Shown here: positions 58,765 through 64,000 of the stretch, piece by piece | How positions within the stretch are numbered: position 1 is the first letter of the stretch | How the letters are laid out: each line of letters starts with the position of its first letter | Source of the DNA: Gemmatimonadaceae bacterium | GTDB taxonomy: Bacteria > Gemmatimonadota > Gemmatimonadetes > Gemmatimonadales > Gemmatimonadaceae | Length of the DNA: 64,000 bases | NCBI GenBank assembly: GCA_019694735.1 | Contig: JAIBBJ010000064.1 | Location: forward strand, 40,893-104,892 | Direction: 5' to 3' | Translations under genes and position numbers: made by a program | The notes under the pieces: generated by a model | Databases searched by the model: none | Told to the model about the DNA's origin: nothing | What the model saw: only the letters and a program-made list of their open reading frames with translations

Positions 58765-58807
58765 TCGGGGGTTCGGAAGCTGGGCCCGGGGGGGCGTAAG
58801 TGCCTAG

Positions 58808-58836
58808 AGTCTAGGAACTTACCCCATGTGTGTCAA
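58808..58836 (-). promoter_or_regulatory. Sigma-70-type promoter of the HU/IHF gene
   Basis: On the minus strand TTGACA (58836-58831, perfect -35) is followed after 17 bases by TAGACT (58813-58808, four of six -10 positions). Transcription would start near 58801, giving a leader of about 37 bases. The -10 lies inside an imperfect 27-base palindrome (58796-58822, 12 of 13 pairs), which may be an operator or the terminator of carA just upstream. Confidence 0.7.
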
Positions 58837-58840
58837 GCGG

Positions 58841-59959
58841 TTACCGGGCCGCCATGGCCTGCAGGAACTCGTCGAAATGCGGGACCGCGTCGTGCGGCCC
58901 GGGCGCGGCCTCCGGATGGTACTGCACGCCGAAGATCGGCTTGCTTCGGTGCCGGAGCCCCTCGACCGTGCCGTCGTTCAGGTTCAGGTGCGTCACCTGG
59001 AGATCCGGTGCCCCCGGGATGCCCTGCTCGCCGCCCTCGACCGCGAATCCGTGGTTCTGGCTGGTGATCATCACCTCGCCGGTCGCGAGGTCCTTCACGG
59101 GGTGGTTCCCGCCGCGGTGACCGAAGGGGAGCTTCCGGGTCTGCCCGCCGAAGGTGATGCCGAGGAGCTGGTGTCCGAGGCAGATGCCGAAGATCGGCAG
59201 CCCGGCGTCCGCGATCGCCTTGATGGCACCCGGCGCGTATGTCACGGCCTCCGGGTCGCCCGGGCCGTTCGAGAGGAACACGCCGTCCGGCTTCTGCGCC
59301 AGCACCTGGGCCGGCGGCGTCGTGGACGGCACGACGGTGATCCGGCAGCCGCGGTCCTCGAACATCCGCAGGATGTTGCGCTTGATCCCGTAGTCGTACG
59401 CCACGATATGGAGCGCCGCCTTGGCATCACCCCATTCGTACGGCTTGTCGGTGGTCACGCGCGAGGCGAGATCGAGCCCGGCCATCGAGGGGCAGGCCGC
59501 GAGCTCCGCCCGCTCGGCCGCCGTCGGCTCCTGGCCTCGACCGATGAGGCCGCGCATGACCCCGACCGTCCTGAGATGCCGCGTCAGGCGGCGGGTGTCA
59601 ACTTCAGACAGGACAGGGACTTTGGCAGCGGCGAGCCACGGGGCGAGCCCCTGCTCCGCGCGCCAGTTGGAATAGGATTCCGTGAGCTCACGGACCACGA
59701 CGCCGGCCACCTGCGGGCGGGCGGATTCCGGGTCCTCGGAGTTCACGCCGTAGTTGCCCATCATCGGCGCCGTCATCACCACGATCTGGCCGCGGTAGGA
59801 CGGATCGGTGAAGGTCTCCTGGTAGCCGCTCATCGAGGTCGTGAAGACGACCTCGGCGACTGCAGGCGCCTCGAGCGGCGCGTGAAGGCGGCCGTGAAAA
59901 AGGGTCCCGTCCTCGAGGAGGAGGAACCCTGGCACGACGTCGAACGGCGATCCGGTCAC
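58841..59959 (-). CDS. carA: Carbamoyl-phosphate synthase small subunit
   Basis: This glutaminase subunit supplies ammonia for carbamoyl phosphate, used in pyrimidine and arginine synthesis, 372 residues. N-terminal signatures are EVVFTTSMSGYQETFTDPSY and GNYGVNSEDPES. The class I amidotransferase domain has FLSNGPGDPE and GICLGHQLLG (nucleophile cysteine), with the catalytic histidine and glutamate in GVQYHPEAAPGPHD. GTG at 59959 overlaps the secG stop (GTGA). carB is not in the window. Confidence 0.95.
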   Translation of the reverse strand: MTGSPFDVVPGFLLLEDGTLFHGRLHAPLEAPAVAEVVFTTSMSGYQETFTDPSYRGQIVVMTAPMMGNYGVNSEDPESARPQVAGVVVRELTESYSNWRAEQGLAPWLAAAKVPVLSEVDTRRLTRHLRTVGVMRGLIGRGQEPTAAERAELAACPSMAGLDLASRVTTDKPYEWGDAKAALHIVAYDYGIKRNILRMFEDRGCRITVVPSTTPPAQVLAQKPDGVFLSNGPGDPEAVTYAPGAIKAIADAGLPIFGICLGHQLLGITFGGQTRKLPFGHRGGNHPVKDLATGEVMITSQNHGFAVEGGEQGIPGAPDLQVTHLNLNDGTVEGLRHRSKPIFGVQYHPEAAPGPHDAVPHFDEFLQAMAAR

Positions 59960-60336
59960 GGGTTGGGCGGCGTGGTCGGGGTCGTGGGCGCCGGCGTGAG
60001 CGGGACGGCGCTGCTGGGGGCGCTGCCGCCGCTGGCCGGAGCCGTCGGGGCCGCCGTCGGCGACGCGATGTCGTCGAGGATCGAGCGGGCGGCGCCCGCG
60101 CGCTGCGAGCCCATCAGCTGCAGCACGAACGCGAGGCCGATGAACAGGCCGCCGCCCCACCAGCTGATCTGCGTGAGGAGGTCACCGGCCTGGCGCGTGC
60201 CGATGAGCGACGTGGCGGACGAGGACGCGCCGCCGAAGCTGGCGGCGACCCCACCCCCCTTGCCCGCCTGCATGAGCACGGCGGCGGCGAGGATGAAGGC
60301 GTCGAGGATGAGCAGCGTAAGCAGGAATCCGTACAT
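59956..60336 (-). CDS. secG: Protein translocase subunit SecG
   Basis: SecG is an accessory subunit of the SecYEG channel. This 126-residue protein has two helices (FLLTLLILDAFILAAAVLMQ and the second in TQISWWGGGLFIGLAFVLQL) with the conserved AGKGGGVAASFGGASS loop between. A C-terminal tail of about 40 residues is rich in alanine, proline, serine and threonine. It is coupled to carA. It follows the tpiA terminator, so some read-through or its own promoter is needed. Confidence 0.94.
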   Translation of the reverse strand: MYGFLLTLLILDAFILAAAVLMQAGKGGGVAASFGGASSSATSLIGTRQAGDLLTQISWWGGGLFIGLAFVLQLMGSQRAGAARSILDDIASPTAAPTAPASGGSAPSSAVPLTPAPTTPTTPPNP

Positions 60337-60372
60337 GGCGACTCGCTCTGCAGGTGCGACGGATGACGTAAG

Positions 60373-60399
60373 CCCAGAAGAATAAGGGGGTTAGCCCCC
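60373..60399 (-). terminator. Rho-independent terminator after tpiA
   Basis: On the minus strand GGGGG-CTAA-CCCCC is followed by the T-rich TTATTCTTCT. It begins 11 bases after the tpiA stop and ends about 35 bases before secG. This is the clearest stem-plus-T-tail terminator in the window and closes the gap-pgk-tpi unit. Confidence 0.75.
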
Positions 60400-60410
60400 G
60401 GTGTGCAACC

Positions 60411-61163
60411 CTAGGCGGACCGCACGATGGCGAGCCACTGCTCCGCGTCCAGACTGGCCCCGCCCACCAGCACGCCGTCCACCTCGTCGGCCGCGAGCAA
60501 GGCGTCCACGTTCGAGCGGTTCACGCTGCCGCCGTACAGGATCGGCACCGCCCCGCCGCGCTCCCCCATCATCGCCCGGAGCTCGGCGCGGATGGCCACA
60601 TGCACCACGCCGGCGTCCTGCGGGGTGGCCGTCTTGCCGGTGCCGATCGCCCAGACCGGCTCGTAGGCGACGATCGCGGTCGCCAACTTCTCCGGCTCGA
60701 TCCCCTGGAACCCGGCCCGCAGCTGCCGCGTGACGACCGTCAACGTCTCCCCGGCCTCACGCTCCTCCAGCTTCTCGCCGACACAGAGCGTGGGGGTGAG
60801 CCCGCTGCGGAACGCGGCGACCACCTTCTTCGCCGTCTCAGCATCCGTCTCGCCGAACACGTGCCGCCGCTCCGAGTGGCCGACGAGGACGTGGCGGGCG
60901 CCGGCCGCGCGGGCCAGCGGCCCCGACGTCTCGCCGGTGAAGGCGCCCTTGTCCTCCCAGTGGATGTTCTGCACGCCCGCCTCGAGGTCGGCGCGCTCGC
61001 GGATGGCCTGGACCACCACGTGCAGCGCGACCGCCGACGGGAAGAACAGCACGCGGCGGTCCTGCTGCCGCGCGTACTGGTCGGTGAACGTGCGCATGAA
61101 GGCCGCGGCGTCCGCCGGGGCCTGGTGCATCTTCCAGTTCGCCGCGAAGAGCTTCTGTGCCAT
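60411..61163 (-). CDS. tpiA: Triose-phosphate isomerase
   Basis: This enzyme interconverts dihydroxyacetone phosphate and glyceraldehyde 3-phosphate, 250 residues. Catalytic residues are the lysine in AANWKMHQ, the histidine in VLVGHSERRHVFGE and the glutamate in VAYEPVWAIGTGKTA. The phosphate-binding ILYGGSVNRSN and VGGASLDAEQW complete the family pattern. ATG lies one base after the pgk stop. Confidence 0.97.
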   Translation of the reverse strand: MAQKLFAANWKMHQAPADAAAFMRTFTDQYARQQDRRVLFFPSAVALHVVVQAIRERADLEAGVQNIHWEDKGAFTGETSGPLARAAGARHVLVGHSERRHVFGETDAETAKKVVAAFRSGLTPTLCVGEKLEEREAGETLTVVTRQLRAGFQGIEPEKLATAIVAYEPVWAIGTGKTATPQDAGVVHVAIRAELRAMMGERGGAVPILYGGSVNRSNVDALLAADEVDGVLVGGASLDAEQWLAIVRSA

Positions 61164-61164
61164 C

Positions 61165-62361
61165 CTACTTCCGGTCCAGGGCCGCGACGCCGGGGAGCAC
61201 CTTCCCCTCGAGGAACTCGAGCGAGGCGCCGCCGCCCGTCGACACGTGGCTCATCCGCGCCGCGAGGCCGGCCTCCTCGACCGCCGCCGCCGAGTCGCCG
61301 CCGCCGATGATCGTGGTCGCGCCCTTCGCGGTCGCCTCGGCCATCGCCTTCGCGACCGCGGCCGTGCCGGCATCGAACGGCTGCGTCTCGAAGACGCCCA
61401 TCGGCCCGTTCCAGACGATGGTCTTCGCGCTCGCGATCGCGCGCGCGTAGCTCGTGGCCGAGTCGGGGCCGATGTCGAGCATCGCCTCGTCGGCGGGGAT
61501 CGCGTCGCGCTTCACCGCGTGCGCCTTCGCCCCCTCGGCGATCGCCGGCGCGACGGTCGCGTCGTGCGGGAGCGTGAGCCGGAAGCCGGCCCTCTCCATC
61601 AGGTCCGCCGCCATCTCCACGCGGTCGGCCTCGACCAGCGACTTCCCCGTCTCGAAGCCCATCGCCTTGTAGAAGGTGCACGCCATCGCACCGCCGATGA
61701 GGATGCCGTCCACCTTCGGCAGCAGCGCCTCGATGACGTCGATCTTGCCCGAGATCTTCGAGCCGCCGAGGATCGCGATGAAGGGGCGCTTCGGCTTCTC
61801 GAGGGCGCTGCCCAGGTAGTCGAGCTCCTTCTCCATCAGCAGGCCGGCGACCGCGGGGCGGAGGTGCCGCGCCACCCCCTCGGTGGTGGCGTGGGCGCGG
61901 TGCGCCGCGCCGAACGCATCATTGACGTAGAGGTCGCCGAGCTTCGCGTACGCCTCGGCGAGCGCCGGGTCGTTCTTCTCCTCGCCCTTCTCGAAGCGCG
62001 AGTTCTCGAGCAGGCAGACCTGGCCGTCGGTGAGCGCGCGCGTGGCCGCCTCGGCGTCGGCGCCCACCACGTGCGGCACGAACGTCACGGACGCGCCGAG
62101 GAGTTCGGCGAGCCGCGGCGCGACCGGCGCGAGGGTGTACTTGGGGTCCGGGCCGCCCTTGGGACGGCCCAGATGCGAGCAGAGCACCACCCGCGCCCCC
62201 GCCTTGCGGAGCGCCTGGATGGTGGGGACGGCGGCGCGGATGCGCGTGTCGTCGCCGACCTGCCCGTCCTCGGTGAGGGGAACGTTGAAGTCCACGCGCA
62301 CGAGCGCGCGCTTCCCCTGCACCTCGGCCGGTGAGAGGTCCCTGATGGTCCGGGTGTTCAT
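61165..62361 (-). CDS. pgk: Phosphoglycerate kinase
   Basis: This ATP-forming enzyme of glycolysis has 398 residues. Signatures are [70 protein letters not shown] and [21 protein letters not shown] at 62361 begins [16 protein letters not shown] long upstream open frame is the shadow of gap. It starts 23 bases after the gap stop. Confidence 0.97.
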   Translation of the reverse strand: MNTRTIRDLSPAEVQGKRALVRVDFNVPLTEDGQVGDDTRIRAAVPTIQALRKAGARVVLCSHLGRPKGGPDPKYTLAPVAPRLAELLGASVTFVPHVVGADAEAATRALTDGQVCLLENSRFEKGEEKNDPALAEAYAKLGDLYVNDAFGAAHRAHATTEGVARHLRPAVAGLLMEKELDYLGSALEKPKRPFIAILGGSKISGKIDVIEALLPKVDGILIGGAMACTFYKAMGFETGKSLVEADRVEMAADLMERAGFRLTLPHDATVAPAIAEGAKAHAVKRDAIPADEAMLDIGPDSATSYARAIASAKTIVWNGPMGVFETQPFDAGTAAVAKAMAEATAKGATTIIGGGDSAAAVEEAGLAARMSHVSTGGGASLEFLEGKVLPGVAALDRK

Positions 62362-62384
62362 GGTGTCCTCGGGCGCGGGCCCGC

Positions 62385-63449
<1,065 letters not shown>

Positions 63450-64000
63450 TCAGCGGTCCATTGCGGTCCGCGCCCGGCCGAAGGTCAGGTAGCTCAACGT
63501 GCGCGTCCCGGCGGCGAAGAGCGCGGAGGCGCAGGCGTTGAGGGTGGCGCCGGTGGTGAGGACGTCATCGACGAGGATCACGTGCCGCCCGCGCAGGCGC
63601 TCCGCGTACGCTGCTTCCGCAAGGAACGCACCGTGAACGTTCGCCAGTCGCTCCCCGGGAGTCAACGTGGTTTGCGACGGGGTGGCGCGCGTGCGCGTGA
63701 GGGCCGCGCGCCACACCGGGATGCCCCAGCGCCGCGCCACCGCCTCCGCGATCGCGTCCGCCTGGTTGAAGCCGCGCGCGCGCGCCTTCACCGCCGCGAG
63801 CGGCACCGGCACCAGCGCCGCCCGCTCCGCCACCACGTCGGCCGGCCAGGGGAGCCGCGCCAGCCGCGCCCCGATGCCGTCGGCCACCCCCATCCAGCCG
63901 TCGTACTTGAGCGCCGCGAGGATGGCGCTGCTCGCCGGCGCCGGCATCCAGCAGCGCGACCGCGCCGCGCGGACGAACGGCGGCAGCAGCGCGCAGCCCA
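63450..64000 (-). CDS. comF: ComF family phosphoribosyltransferase-like protein (5' end outside window)
   Basis: ComF proteins are linked to DNA uptake for transformation and to amidophosphoribosyltransferase-type folds. The visible frame has [20 protein letters not shown], the family core [32 protein letters not shown] and the PRPP loop [20 protein letters not shown]. An ATG at 63947 would give 165 residues, but the frame stays open to base 64000 with plausible sequence ([14 protein letters not shown]). The usual zinc-binding N-terminus should lie beyond the edge, so it is annotated as partial. Confidence 0.88.
   Translation of the reverse strand, partial: GCALLPPFVRAARSRCWMPAPASSAILAALKYDGWMGVADGIGARLARLPWPADVVAERAALVPVPLAAVKARARGFNQADAIAEAVARRWGIPVWRAALTRTRATPSQTTLTPGERLANVHGAFLAEAAYAERLRGRHVILVDDVLTTGATLNACASALFAAGTRTLSYLTFGRARTAMDR

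Overview
The window is very GC-rich, densely coded DNA with many translationally coupled ATGA/GTGA/TTGA junctions. The combination of a full aerobic complex I operon, a B. subtilis/Bacteroidetes-type succinate dehydrogenase, a KorAB-type 2-oxoacid oxidoreductase, a RuBisCO-like protein, a DUF5117-type metalloprotease and several small lipoproteins suggests an aerobic heterotroph of the Gemmatimonadota. That assignment is inference from gene content and base composition; no rRNA or tRNA gene was seen. I saw no CRISPR array, insertion sequence, integrase, phage gene or attachment site.

Layout. 1-12480 (minus): NADH:quinone oxidoreductase operon nuoA-nuoM, with nuoM running off the left edge. 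A Rex-like palindrome lies just upstream of nuoA, and dcd diverges on the plus strand. 13.5-15.8 kb (minus): an unknown protein and two lipoproteins. 16.1-21.7 kb (plus): a membrane histidine kinase, a gene remnant, a CotH-type lipoprotein kinase, a CPA1 sodium/proton antiporter and two small membrane proteins. 21.7-22.8 kb (minus): a Kir-type channel with an altered selectivity filter. 22.8-26.0 kb (plus): an FGE-fold protein, a Tat-exported Gfo/Idh/MocA oxidoreductase and a TIM-barrel sugar isomerase-like protein. 26.0-29.7 kb (minus): yjbQ, RuBisCO-like protein, alpha/beta hydrolase, apbE. 29.8-37.8 kb (plus): a TonB-C-like secreted protein, a membrane sensor/histidine kinase/response regulator set with an odd frame junction, a DUF2231+TPR protein, a dicarboxylate/amino-acid symporter and a zinc metalloprotease lipoprotein. 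37.9-41.7 kb (minus): a membrane protein with a zinc-finger-like tail, a secreted cyanophycinase-like peptidase and a DUF2339 protein. 41.9-47.6 kb (plus): FAD/Fe-S oxidoreductase, korA, korB and a TTG-started lipoprotein. 47.6-64.0 kb (minus): two small unknown proteins, a large hybrid histidine kinase, sdhB-sdhA-sdhC, mdh, moaA-moaE-moaD, an HU/IHF gene with a clear promoter, carA-secG, tpiA-pgk-gap and the 3' part of comF.

How the genes fit together. Most of the window is central energy metabolism: lower glycolysis (gap, pgk, tpi), TCA steps (mdh, sdh, 2-oxoacid oxidoreductase) and the respiratory entry point (nuo). The palindrome before nuoA fits NADH/NAD-responsive control by a Rex-type repressor. 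Between these core operons lie secreted or lipid-anchored hydrolases, ion transport genes and signalling genes. The parts most worth a second look are the Rex-like site, the Kir filter, the RuBisCO-like protein operon, the split sensor kinase and the KOR/FAD cluster.
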